A stretch of 64,000 nt of DNA. Source: Talinum fruticosum. Its lineage: Eukaryota > Streptophyta > Magnoliopsida > Caryophyllales > Talinaceae. The notes under the pieces were generated by a model that searched no databases, was not told the origin of the DNA, and saw only the letters and a program-made list of their open reading frames with translations. Of this stretch, positions 36,650-48,433 are shown in pieces; position 1 is the stretch's first letter; every line of letters begins with the position of its first letter. A program made the translations under genes and the position numbers. The stretch covers positions 186,001 to 250,000 of the forward strand of contig JAITYX010000083.1 of assembly GCA_021018815.1 (NCBI GenBank), read 5' to 3'.

Positions 36650-39600
36650 AAGTTTATATGGTTAGGTTAGATAGTGATTAGTGAAGTTCTTAAACTAATC
36701 CTAAGACGGCTGGTCAACCTATTTCTATAAAATTTACTTTATTTTTTTTTGTTAGATTTTGGGTTTTTTTTTGGGTGGGAGGGGGTAGTGATTTACTTTT
36801 ATTGAACCTTTATATTTGTTAATTTTATTGAACCTCTATGTTTTGAGATTTTCGATAAGTTTTAGGTTCAATTTTTCATCCTCTATTATATTGTAGTGCT
36901 TTTTATGCCTCATTTGAATCTGAAAAATAAAAAATCACTTGTTAAAAGCATTTAAAATTTTGAAGAAATTATTGATTATGTAGATATGTGGACAAGCGTT
37001 ACACCAAAAAAAAAACATATGTGGATAAGGAGAGATAATAGAGATTAGAGATGTTAAGCGAAATCATAATTAATGGTGTATGAATGGCTTTGCATACCAA
37101 AATCTTGTTTGTTTTATTTGATTATTTATTACATGAAGGCCTTTTTGGTAAAATGAGTTACTGTAAGTAGCGGATATGTGTTTGTGTATCCGGTAAATAT
37201 TTAGGTAGTTGATAGTCTGTTAAATTTTAGTTGTTAGCGGATAAGCTGTTCAATTGAGCGATTTAAGCTATCGTAAACACTAGTTAAAATACTAGCTTAC
37301 CAAATAATAATATTTGGTTGATTATTGTTTTGACTTGATCAAAATAGTAAAAGTTACTCCAAACGTTGTTTCCTAACGAGACGAAGTGTTTTAAAAAATA
37401 TAGTTTTTTATGACTAATTAGTTTATCAGGATCATCAGTTGAATAAGTAGAGTTATATACAAATTTATTTTAGTGACTTGTTAGAAACATTTAATTATGC
37501 ATTATACTTTTGTTACATTTAATTTGTATGCATCTAAAGTTGTTTCAAATTCTATTGAATTATATTCAAATTAAATTTATTTGAATTCATAAACATTGAA
37601 AATCTTGTGTAATTATCATTTCGGATTTCTTATTACATAAATTAAGTTTTAGAATTTTTAAAAAATAAAATAAAACAAAAATCATGAAAAAGGGGAATAA
37701 ATCCTGCATATAATGGGGTTCCTAGGGGAAACTTTGAGATTGGATAAAGAGGGACAGAGTGGGAATTAGATACCCAGGTTGTAAATTTCTCATTTGTCAT
37801 TTATCACAACTTTTTTAAAATTAAAATGGTGCTGAATTTGGGGCCATAAATAATTAAATTGACAAGAATATCTGAGAAAACTTTTTTGAGTAGGAAGTGA
37901 TAAAAGTGGTGAGACATGTGGCCAATGGAGACATTAGATTTGATTTTCATCTTTGTGAGCAAACACTTGTCATTCATTGCTGTTAAAAACTTTGAAAAAT
38001 ATCTGCTCCTAAAATCTATGGAAATTTCTCTCAATATCTTTGCGATGGCCCTAAAAAAACCCAGAAATAGAACACAGAAAAAAAGGGAAATAAATTTTAT
38101 GTTGGCCTTTGCTAATGGGCACTCTTGCCTCCTACAAAAGTCACTCCATCTAGCATGCCAGGGAGAGAGAGAGAGAGAGGCAGGCACCACCACTGAATAC
38201 CCCCTTCCACCATCTTCCCTCTCCCCTCTTTTTGAGTGTAACTATCAACTACTCTATATCAGACCTCACAATTATTCCCTCAGTTTCATAATACGAGGTA
38301 TATAAAAGTATTAGTTGTTTGACACGAGAATAATACTCACTTAGTACTAAACAATATAAACTTGTACATAATAAGATTGAGCGTAAAATATAAAATCATG
38401 GGCTCTTAGCATCTTCCTCTTCTTCCACGTTCCTTTGTCTAGTAAGCCCACCGTTATGTCTAGATGAGCTTACTCGTGTTCCTCTATCTCAAACATCATT
38501 TATTTATTTTTTAACTAATTTGGTCATTAGTTCTACAAATTAATACATTTAAAAACGTCAATAATAGTGAGAGTTTAACTATATTATGGATTTATTCCTC
38601 ATAATTTTGAACAAGTTATTGATTTGATTTATTAATATCATCTTAGAACGTTTATAAGTAAGAGTATATGATTTAAATACGACTATAGAACGGGTATATA
38701 TAAAGGAAAACGAACATACGTTGCATTAAATTGAGGAGGGTACTATAAAAACAAAAGGTGAGGTGTATTGTCGATGTTGGCTTAGGGGTCTAATTTGGCC
38801 CACTACTAAACACATTTGGAATGATCTTGGTGTGAAGTAGCAAAACACCAACAGAATGGGGCAGATTGTATTGTATTTCCTCAAGAGAAGCAAGACACAT
38901 AACATTTGTACGTTTCTAATATTCAAATAGGCAGGGAAGACTCAAGGGTGGCATATAAAAAAGCATCCACGCTTTTTAAAAAGGGAATTAGAGTTAGAGA
39001 CCCACAATCATAGTACACCAAAAAGTATGTCGTTGCCAGTTGTGCCATAAATACTTGGAAGATTTTTTGGGAGAAAACGGGGCAGGGGAGGGCGAGGGGG
39101 TGTGTATTTGGACCAACGCAAGAGTTTGGATATGTCACATACAAGTGTTCTTTTTTTGCAAGTTGTCTATATGTCGTTTTTTTTTTCGATTATTGGTAAG
39201 TTAGAACGTTAAAAGGCTCAAGATTTTAAGAGTTAAACAACAATAAATTAGTATCAAAATAAAATATAAAAGAAAATCGATATCACATTATGGCACACAA
39301 AAAAATCCACCCACCACCCAAATAACCGAAAGAACATTTAAATGAGATAGAGAGAGATCATCGCTAAATTGTTTGGATTACTTAATTAGCTAGTCCAACA
39401 TTATATAGGTTGCTGCAGAAAACACGTATGTCTTTCCTTATCTTGTTCCTCAATGAAGCTATGTCAATACCCCTCTCCTTAATCCCAAGAAGAACATGGG
39501 AAAATGAAAGGCAGCCATGACTTAATGGATTAGCATCAGCAAGAATTAGATGTGACCATGAAATAATTAAAGCTCCAAATTTATTGTAATTTCACTCATT

Positions 39601-41040
39601 TCGACTTTAGGCTTGTATTTATCCTCCCAAATTTGAAAAAGGATTTTGACTACTTCACTCTTTTAACTCTTGCCGGGTCATTGGGCAAGGGCTAAGCTAA
39701 AGAGTACGTTTGGGCAAGCCCTGAGTGTTTGAGGAGCCACCCTGATTTTGTACATACAAAGATCCAAGTGGGCTGAAGAGCGATGAAGGCCCATTTTGTT
39801 GTAACCCAAATAGTGATTGTTAGCGGGTTGAATATTGGGTTGGGGGAAGGAGGTTTATATGGGTCCAGCTACACATGATTCTGATGGTGCTTGCCTCATT
39901 CTTCCTGGGCCTCAGACTGAGAGGTCAATCAAGAACACTCTGTGCTTACAGGTAGCCTTGATTAGGTGGCAATGATTTACCTTTTAGAGATATTGGATAC
40001 CAATCATTCCACATTTAATCTTAGTTGTTTATTGAATCACAATTGAGCTAAGAGAGCCTTGATTAGGTGGCAATGATAGACATTTGAGGCGACATATAGA
40101 TGTGGAGCATTATAGATAGTGAGTTATATCACTTCATACGTCATCGCTGCGCCGAATCAAGTCTTTGTTATAACTCAATGGTAATCCAAAAACAAAAAAT
40201 GACTATCAAAGGTGGAATTACCGATGTTTAATTTGATACATGAGAATATTGGCGTTTAATAACTTTAACGGTGAAATTATTGGCGTCCAATTTAAAAATT
40301 AAATTATTGGCATCCAATAATCATTCTTTTTATCAGGACGTATAGTTTGAGCCTTGATTAAGATGCCTAATTGTAATTGGAGTGGTGGCTGATCAGCTTA
40401 TTTGTACTTATGCATGAGCCTTTAGATCATACAATATATTTTGATGTTATTTTTGGATCCAAATATGGGAACTTCTAAGCAAAGTAACCCTGGTTCTATA
40501 TGTTCCTTTCAAATTTTGAAAATGACAATAATATTAATTGAGACTATTGAGCCATCTTTTATTTATTTTTTTTTGAAATGTTGTAAGTAGACCCAATTCA
40601 ATAGACCCCTATCCAGGACAACCCGTGGGGGGATCTTCACATGTCTAAGGGGAGGGAAACCTGAGCACAATGCCCAGTTAGCTCCCTGCACAAAACCCTT
40701 TACAACAAGAATTTATACACTTCCCAGGAACTGAGACTACGTAGCCATTTATGCATTCGGGTTTTCCTTCCCCCTGTTTTTTTTGTTTTTGATGAAGAGT
40801 TATACATCTATGTACTGATCAGAAATAAAGTTGTAAGCTAGCATTCATATAGATATATACTCAAATTCTATATGGATTTTTAACATCCATACTATGCTGC
40901 AATCATTTTTCTACCCATATCCTATTGAAAATTATTTTCAACCCCCGACCTTACTTGACATATTATAATTGTCGATAAATTTGGGATTTTAAGTTGACCG
41001 GAGACGTTAAAAGACAAAAATTCCCTTACAAAACTGAATC
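36650..41040. other. Intergenic, no gene recognised; MITE and repeat fragments
   Basis: No supported coding region. Overlapping frames of 129 codons on both strands at 37804-38305 have no domain. Around 37140-37365 the sequence starts TTTTTGGTAAAATGAGTTAC and ends GTTACTCCAAACG, an arrangement like a short hAT-type MITE. Near 38275 TTCCCTCAGTTTCATAATACG resembles one end of a Stowaway element. A 23-bp direct repeat starting AGCCTTGATTAGGTGGCAAT occurs at 39954-39976 and 40055-40077, with a diverged partial copy near 40352. Confidence 0.4.
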
Positions 41041-41059
41041 CCACTACACTCATATTTTA

Positions 41060-41842
41060 TTAATTTATTTAACCCTAAACTAATTTTATCTCTTTCTTCA
41101 TTACTCTCACAAAAACAGTTGACCATCATATCTAAGTCTCTCTCCTATCCCCCTCTCTCTCTCGCTCTCTCTCTCTCACTCTCACTCTCAATCTCTTTCT
41201 CATTCGTCGAGGCTACCGCTATCTTCGATCAAATTGTTAAATTCTCAATGCATAAGCTCTTCCTCAAGAAAATTTGATTGAATTCTCAACGCATAAGCTC
41301 TTCCTCAAGAAATGGCTCAAAGAAGAAGACGTGATTCACAATCGAATTTCCCTAAAAGAGAACTAAATTGATGGAGTTCGTAAAGAGCTCACAAACCTCT
41401 ACACTTTGTTCCTCCTCTTCCGCTCTCTCTATCTCTCCTCCTCTTCCTCCTCTGTCTCTCTTCCCCACTGCCCGTCTGTCGAAAATCATGGATCCCCTCG
41501 ATCTGCTCCTTCGTCTTCTCGGTCTCCATCATCTTGGCAATTCAGTACAAAACCAACGTCGAGACCCACCTCAAGAAGCTCCCGAGAGAGAGAAAGAAGA
41601 CGACAAGCTTCTTAGGAAGTGCGTCAATGAACTGAAGAAGAAGGGGGTCGAATTTGATCTATTGAAGGAAGTGAATACACTTCGATGGGTGAAGAGTATG
41701 AGGATTGAGAGCAAGGCGAGTGAGGAAATGGTCTGTCAGGGATATTGTTTCTCTGTTCTACTTCTCTCTCTCCTGCCTTGTTTTGGTGGTTACAACTTAC
41801 TAGGGTTATCTTGTGTGGTTAGATTATGGGTATTTTGAATTT
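41060..41842 (+). other. CT-rich leader followed by an unassigned ORF (41368-41838)
   Basis: A long CT microsatellite-like block (41140-41200) and a 41-bp duplication (CATAAGCTCTTCCTCAAGAA at about 41251 and 41292) precede an open frame of 156 codons. Its middle is charged (LRKCVNELKKKGVEFDLLKE). I do not recognise a family. A neighbouring frame over 41510-41590 reads as a hydrophobic segment followed by a basic one (SVSIILAIQYKTN), so a frameshifted membrane-protein fragment is possible. It could also be a transposon-captured gene piece. Confidence 0.25.
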
Positions 41843-43420
41843 TAGGATTTGAGTTGTTGGGCTTAAGTGAATTGATTGGTTATTGTGGGGATTTGGGGTT
41901 CCTGAAATTGAATCGCAGAACACTCTGTTGTGCTTTGCTGTAATTTTGAGGGCTAACCAATATGCCATATTGGATTAATTATGAAATAATGTGAGTTATC
42001 TTCTATGGACATTAACTTTGTATCAAGTTAATGTTGAATTCTCATGATGTTTTGTTTTTGATTTTTTTGAGCTGGTTTTCCTTTTAATGGCTAGTCAAAC
42101 ACCAATGGTCATTGCACTTCTAGGGCTCTGCGTAAGAAGGGTTCGGGGGGGAGGAGGGAATCACTCATAGTCTAATAAAGCGCAATGAAAAAGAGATTCA
42201 CTAAAGAGAGTGAATTGTGGAAGAGGGTGACTTTGCTGGTTCAATACCAAAATTGAAACAAATCCAGTTTCTCTGATTCTAATATGCCGATAAGATCAGG
42301 AACAAAATAATTTTAGTGGACATGGTGAAAAATGAAGTTGGCCATCTAATTTGACTATGTATTCAGTTCTCTCATGAACAGTATCTAAATATCTCGTGTT
42401 TCAGTCAGGTTGGCATTCTGAACAAACCCTAAAGTGATTGTAGTTGCATCCATATGCAGCAAAGGTTTGAGTTTTGGGAAAGTCTAATCAAGGTTGTTAT
42501 TGTTCATTTTATATCGAGCATAGATACAATCAGGGTTTCAGCGATTCTCATCACGCATCAGTGGTCTGCTTTCTAGTTAGGAAATTGCATTGTTGGGCCC
42601 AGTTGGGCATGGTATTCAATTCCAAAAAGGTTCATGCTGGCAGATATAGGAAAGATCCCATTTATCAAATGACAGGTCATTTATAAATGTGAGATATTCT
42701 AAGGTACTGCATGTGCAGGCAGGAGTTGGGGATTAATATCAGCCACTAATAACTATGATTGGCCCGACTGGTTAATAAAAAATGTGGCTCATTATGAAGT
42801 CTAATTAATATAAAATTACTGTACATATTCTATTTTGTTTATTTAACTTTCATTGTTTTGATTTAAAATTCCTAAATAAAATAAGAGTGAACTCAAATCT
42901 TAAATCATGAATGAGTAATGATATGTTGAATCATTTTCTTTAGTAAAATCCTCATCTAGATAAAAGGGAATTTTAAACCAAATAAAAAACCTAAGTTGGT
43001 ATGCCAGGCATTTGTCTATATATGCAAAACAAGTTCCAAACAGAATCTTTAATAGATGACATAAAAACTAAAAGTAGAAAAGGGCCCATTAGAATAAAAG
43101 TAGCATAACAGTTTTGGTTAGATCTGATGAAGGATGCATCAATGAAAAGTAGGAGTTTGATAAAGTTTGGTATTCTGGCACATAAAGAAATGACAGATAA
43201 ACTGCTGTATATACAAAGGAAATGATATATAAGCAGACTAAAGTTCAACTGACCATAAAACTACAAATGAATGAAAGATTAGCGCAGCTTGTTGTGTGTT
43301 TATTTGGATCTAAAATGTCACTATTTGTATTAGGTTATTGTACCTATTAGAATCGGGATTAAAAGTTTTTATATGTTTGGGAGATTTTGTTGGGAGATTG
43401 TTGTTAGGGTTTGTATCCTA
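41843..43420. other. Intergenic, no gene recognised
   Basis: No domain-bearing frame on either strand. Sequence composition is ordinary AT-rich intergenic DNA. Confidence 0.4.
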
Positions 43421-43810
43421 CACTACAAGAAAGCGCCTCCTTAGAGAAATTTCGATCTCTAAAGTTAATATTTTGGTCTCTAACTAATACTAGCGACGAG
43501 TAGAGATCGAAAAATTTTGTCTCGAAAAATGTGGTAACAATTTGAATTTAGAAACCGGAAACACGAGAGCGGTCTCAATCGGAAACCGAAAAAAGTCAAT
43601 GCGTTGTAGAGACCGACAGACTTTCGGTCTCCATCGGAGACTGAAAAGGCGTCCTCTGATTAGATACCCAAATTAATTTTCGGTCTCTATTAAGGTGACA
43701 TTTTCGGTCTCTAATTTTTTAACTTTTTGGAGACCAAACTATCATGCGTCAATTATAATTTCGGAACCAATTAGAGAGCGACGTAATTTTCGGTCTCTAA
43801 CTTAATTTTG
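43421..43810. mobile_element. CACTA (En/Spm) transposon terminus with subterminal repeats
   Basis: The segment starts with CACTACAAGAAA, the classic CACTA terminal inverted repeat. The next 380 bp hold many copies, in both orientations, of a GGTCTCTAA / GAGACCGAAA motif, which is the subterminal repeat array typical of this superfamily. The matching inverted end (TTTCTTGTAGTG) was not found downstream in the window, so the far end is diverged, deleted or not recognised. How far the element extends to the right is unknown, and no transposase domain was recognised. Confidence 0.75.
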
Positions 43811-46060
43811 TTAAACAATACCCACTATTTATCCAACCAAAAATACATATTTAACCTATATACAAACCACAACAAAATTACATCCAAGCCTCAAAATCAA
43901 CTTTCCAATCTCATTCACATGTAACACAAAAATTACAATTAATTACAAAATTACAACTAAATATTTAAAAAACAAAGTTGACAAATAACCAACTTCCAAA
44001 GGTGGCAACTAAATGTTACAAGACATATACCAACTAAGCATCCAAGTCAAAAAAGTTAACTAAAGTTCCCAACTAAGCATTTATGCAAACCCAACTAAGT
44101 TTATAACAATAAGTTCATAAGAAATCTTACGAAAAGGCTTGCGAATTGTTGTAACATGAAGAGGGCGGTCAAGAAGTTCCGAGAAGCCTTCAAGAACAGT
44201 AAGTCATCCGCTTCGGTACCATCATGCACGTTAGTCATGCTCTTCGATTAACAAATGTTTCCTCCCATTCGAACAAACACACAGAAAAAGAAAATTAGTA
44301 TTACAAAGAACAAACATTATAACCGATTAATACTCCGAAGATTTTGAATTATTCTAGAATTCTAAACCATATAGCTCAAATTTAAATCAAGACATATACA
44401 TAAAATAAACCAGTCTATTTAATTTCATGCATGATATCATCGATCAAGAATACACTCGACACTAGCATAAGGTTCACACATCAATGTACAAGGACCAATT
44501 TCTATGATTCCAAACAAATAACTTATGGACCCAATAATTGGTCTAACATTATACATTTCTTGATCACATTTTACTTTTAATTACTGGACAAAGTTACATA
44601 TATATATATTACATTATAAAAGAAAAGTTGAGTTGACTCTCCTCCCCTTAATTATAGGGATTAAACTAATTTATATATCTTGCTTAAATTCTCTAATTAA
44701 TTTCAACCGTTAATTCGATCTAGTTAACCTCTCCTCTCTCCTCTTAACCGTCTCTCTCTCTCTCTCGTCAGCTCTATTTTTGTGTAACTCGCTCTCTTGC
44801 TCTCTCTATTTCCAGTCCCTTCAACTTTCTCTATAACTACTCCCTCCCCTACATCTTCTTCTATCTTTCCTATTTGCACTCAATATCTCTCATTCACTTG
44901 TCTCTCACACTCACCTGGTCTCTCCTCCGGGGCCAACTTCCAGGGTCGGTGGCCGGTTGGCGTGGCTGTCGCATCCTCTCACTCTCTCATTCGCTGGTCT
45001 CTCTTCGTGTGGGTGCATCGATCGCTTTCTGGGCAGGTGGGCGGCAGGCGTGGGTGCCGCCGCCCTTCTCTTTTCTCTCTCATGTGGCCGGTGGCCGATT
45101 GGCGTGGAGAAGCTTGAAATTGGTTAAATTCCCCCTTTTCCCCTCTTTTCTGAGTTGATCTTTCTAATTTTTAGGTTTTCTCTAGACAAGAGATGAATGG
45201 TTGTAAATAATTGAGGAAAAAACACAAAATCAACATACTCTGCTAAAGGTGAGCTTATTTCGATTAATCTAACAGAGTTTTTCTTTCTTTTTAGTTTGGC
45301 TTAAAGATGAATGAATTTGAGGGGAATTCATATTATTTAGTACCTCCATGAACTTTTCTCTCTCTCTCTCTCTCGTTTTTTGATTCGAATTTCGTAAATA
45401 ATATTACCTTATTTCGTTCAATTGTCCTTGAATAATTACTAATTAATTTTGTTTTTCCATTGAACAGGAGGTTGAGAAGATGAAACTTCATCTGCAAAAG
45501 CTCCAAGATGAAAATTCTATGTTCAAGGCTAAAAACACAAGATATTGTTTCTCTACCCTTTTTATGTAAAAAAATGATATTGAATTGCTTTCTCAAAGAT
45601 TATCCCTATTCCTTTTCCCATTTCCAATGGGGATTAATTTTTTCCCCTTTAGCTAATCTAAAGTACTCGGGCATGAGAGGAGAGAGAAACCGAGTTGGAA
45701 GGTATCGAAGGGTTGAATTCTTCAGTGGTCTTACTCGTTGATTACTTATTGCAACTTGGGTTAGTGATTTTCATTCAATTTCATGGTTAAATTTTAGACT
45801 TATTTGAGTTTTGATCATTTGGGTTTTGTTTTTTACAGTCTTTTGTTGTTCTTTACACCATTTTGCAATCTCGGTATGCGTTATTTTTCCTTTTTGACTT
45901 TTCCCATGGATGGTTTGGGTGTTTAGATCCAAGCATAATCTTTGTAGCTTATTTTCTTTCTGCATGTGTAAAGATTATATTATTTTTCTAACCATAAATG
46001 CATGTTTCAAGCTCAACGCTCGGGAATTACATGGTCTCGCTAATCCCGCCCATGAAGTAT
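43811..46060. other. Region right of the CACTA end: CT-rich block and short ORFs
   Basis: 44730-44910 is rich in CTCTCT tracts and is followed by overlapping frames (44797-45158) with no recognised domain. At 45470-45567 a short open stretch after a splice-like CAG reads as a charged heptad-like segment (EVEKMKLHLQKLQDENSMFK) that could be a coiled-coil exon. This may be cargo or degraded coding sequence of the CACTA element, but that is inference from position only. Confidence 0.25.
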
Positions 46061-46154
46061 TTCTATTTCCATACTTGAATTGAGGAAAAACTCGGATACC
46101 AAAAAATAAGTAGTAGATGAGTAATTCTATTTCCATACTTGAATTGAGGAAAAA
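46061..46154. repeat. 30-bp direct repeat, period 64
   Basis: TTCTATTTCCATACTTGAAT plus TGAGGAAAAA occurs at 46061-46090 and again at 46125-46154. The repeats are perfect. Confidence 0.85.
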
Positions 46155-48335
46155 TGATTAAATGTATGGATTTAGTCCTGCCTTCATTGCCTTTGTGCCT
46201 TCTTTGCAAAAGAAAGAACGATAAGGAAACCGCTAAGCATTTAAACCGCAATGCATATTTTGAAAATTAGGAAGCAAACATAATTCATAAATATGTCCCT
46301 GAATGTGCAATAGTGGGTTGAGATATCCACTATCCATTCATGATATGGTTTTCTGTTGTAGCATAATTTGAATATCCGGATTTCTTAAGAGTGGCTCTTT
46401 CCTTCCCCGATGTTTGACCCAAATTTGGAGCAATTTTAGGGTAACCCATCTTCTTTTCTGTAGTTTTTTTCCTTCTTAAGCATACAACATCTAAAATTTG
46501 GCTTATTTCTTTTGTTATTAAGTTTTACCTTTTCACCGATTACTGATTCACTGTCTTTTGGGTTTGATTTGGTCATAAGTTTAAACTTTTTGTGATATGA
46601 ATTTCAATTAGTTTCGTTGATCTATTTTAGTCCGGCATTCGAAACTAGGTAGTTTTGAAGTTGGATTTTTGGTCAATAATTCATTCATTTTCTAATAGCC
46701 TAATGTGAAATTAATTAGTTTCTTTTATTCGGTTCTTGGGTCACCCACCATCTATCCTAAGTTTATTCGATTATCTCTCTAGAGGTTTCCGATTTCATTT
46801 TGTTCTGGAGCTTAAGTTACTATTTTACCTACTACTGTCGTTTGAATCATTGTTTGGTTGCCGTTGTGATCATGATTATAACCTCGCTTACGTTGTTCCT
46901 TTCCCAAGAAAGAATGGTGTGGTTCATTGTCATTAGTATTGTTTGTCAATTGATGGATCTCAAACATACCAATTGTGCGCTTAATATGCAATATATCCCA
47001 ATTTCTTTCTAGATGAAGTGCTAATAAAAAAAATTACAAAGGCCCCTGCGTTTAACCTCTTATTAAGGTTGGACTGCGTTTAACCTCTTCCATTCCTTAT
47101 AAATCATGAATCGATGCACGCTCTCTCTCTCTCTCTCTTCTCGCTAGAACTCCCAATTCTTGATTTCCTTGACCCGCGAGTTGCCCTCTCGATGATCTAT
47201 TTCGATATTGTCAATCGTAAAAGCCTTTTCTTGCTGTTTTCAGTTTGCATTTGAGTATTAGGCGAGGATTGAGGAATTAGTTAAGAAGAGAGAATTATGT
47301 TAAGCTATGGGTGTGAGTTTTTGGGTTAATTGGAATTTAATGTGTTTAATATAATTAAGTTTTTCATTGGATTTTTCTTTTTACATGAACAAGTATTATA
47401 GCTTTCAACCAAATTTCCCACCATCTTCATCAATCTAAAGGTTTACTTGGAGGTATTTATCATCTCTATGTAATTTTCATTCTATATTCAAATCTGTTGA
47501 TGTTAATGTAGATTTTATGGGAAAGTTGTGGTACTCTGCATTGGAATTTTATGTTGTATAAAAAAATATTAAGCATCGGGGATTACAATTGTTTTTTGTT
47601 AATGCTCTTTGAAGTTCAAAGGATGTGAAATACAAGTCCCAAATGGGAAAGTTGTGGTACTGCAGCCTTGACGTCCAATTAAAATCATACGAATATGGAA
47701 TATGATATGATCAACATGGGGCTCACAGAGACAGCCGGGTTTAGCAAAAATAAAAACAAAAAAAGATGAAAATATATCTTATATTATATAATAATGTGTA
47801 AAACTTGTTGTATGAACCAAAACTAGTTCAACAAATACAGTTTCAAAAATGAATTTTTCAACCCCCTACTAATTAAAATTAATATCATTGCCCTTTTAAT
47901 TTTGTTTAAAAAGTGTTGTAAACTTGTGGGTAGCTTTTGATTTTGTCTGCTCGGCTTAATTAGCCATTGAATCAATCAAAGGTGAAAGCAACAAGGTTCA
48001 AAGTCGGCTTTTTGAAAGTAGTTTTTTTTTCTATAATATGAGTGTAAAAATTAATTAATAACAAAACATATTACAAGAAATTAAATTAATATAGGAAGAG
48101 TTCAAGGTTACAAGCTAATAGAAATCAATTATACTTTTATTGTTCTCTTCTTATTCAATTAAACATATTTTCAGAAAGTATAATATATCAACTAATTGTA
48201 TTATCAAATTAAAATATATACTTATTAATGATAATATAGTAGAATCTTTAAAAAATGGCTACCTAATATTCTTTATATTTATCATTAAAAAAATAAAAGG
48301 AAGAGAACGTATACCATGCACATGCATGACCGAAA
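46155..48335. other. Intergenic, no gene recognised
   Basis: AT-rich. Small direct repeats: TGCGTTTAACCTCTT twice near 47047-47089, and ATGGGAAAGTTGTGGTACT at 47517-47535 and 47643-47661. A CT microsatellite lies at about 47121-47138. Confidence 0.4.
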
Positions 48336-48433
48336 GGTTTGTCGCGGAAAAATGGGGTGCACGCACGTCCTCGAAGTATGACCGGGTTTGTCGCGGAAAA
48401 ATGGGGTGCACGCACGTCCTCGAAGTATGACCG
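48336..48433. repeat. 49-bp tandem duplication
   Basis: Two perfect tandem copies of a 49-bp unit beginning GGTTTGTCGCGGAAAAATGG. The unit is far more GC-rich than its surroundings. Confidence 0.9.
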
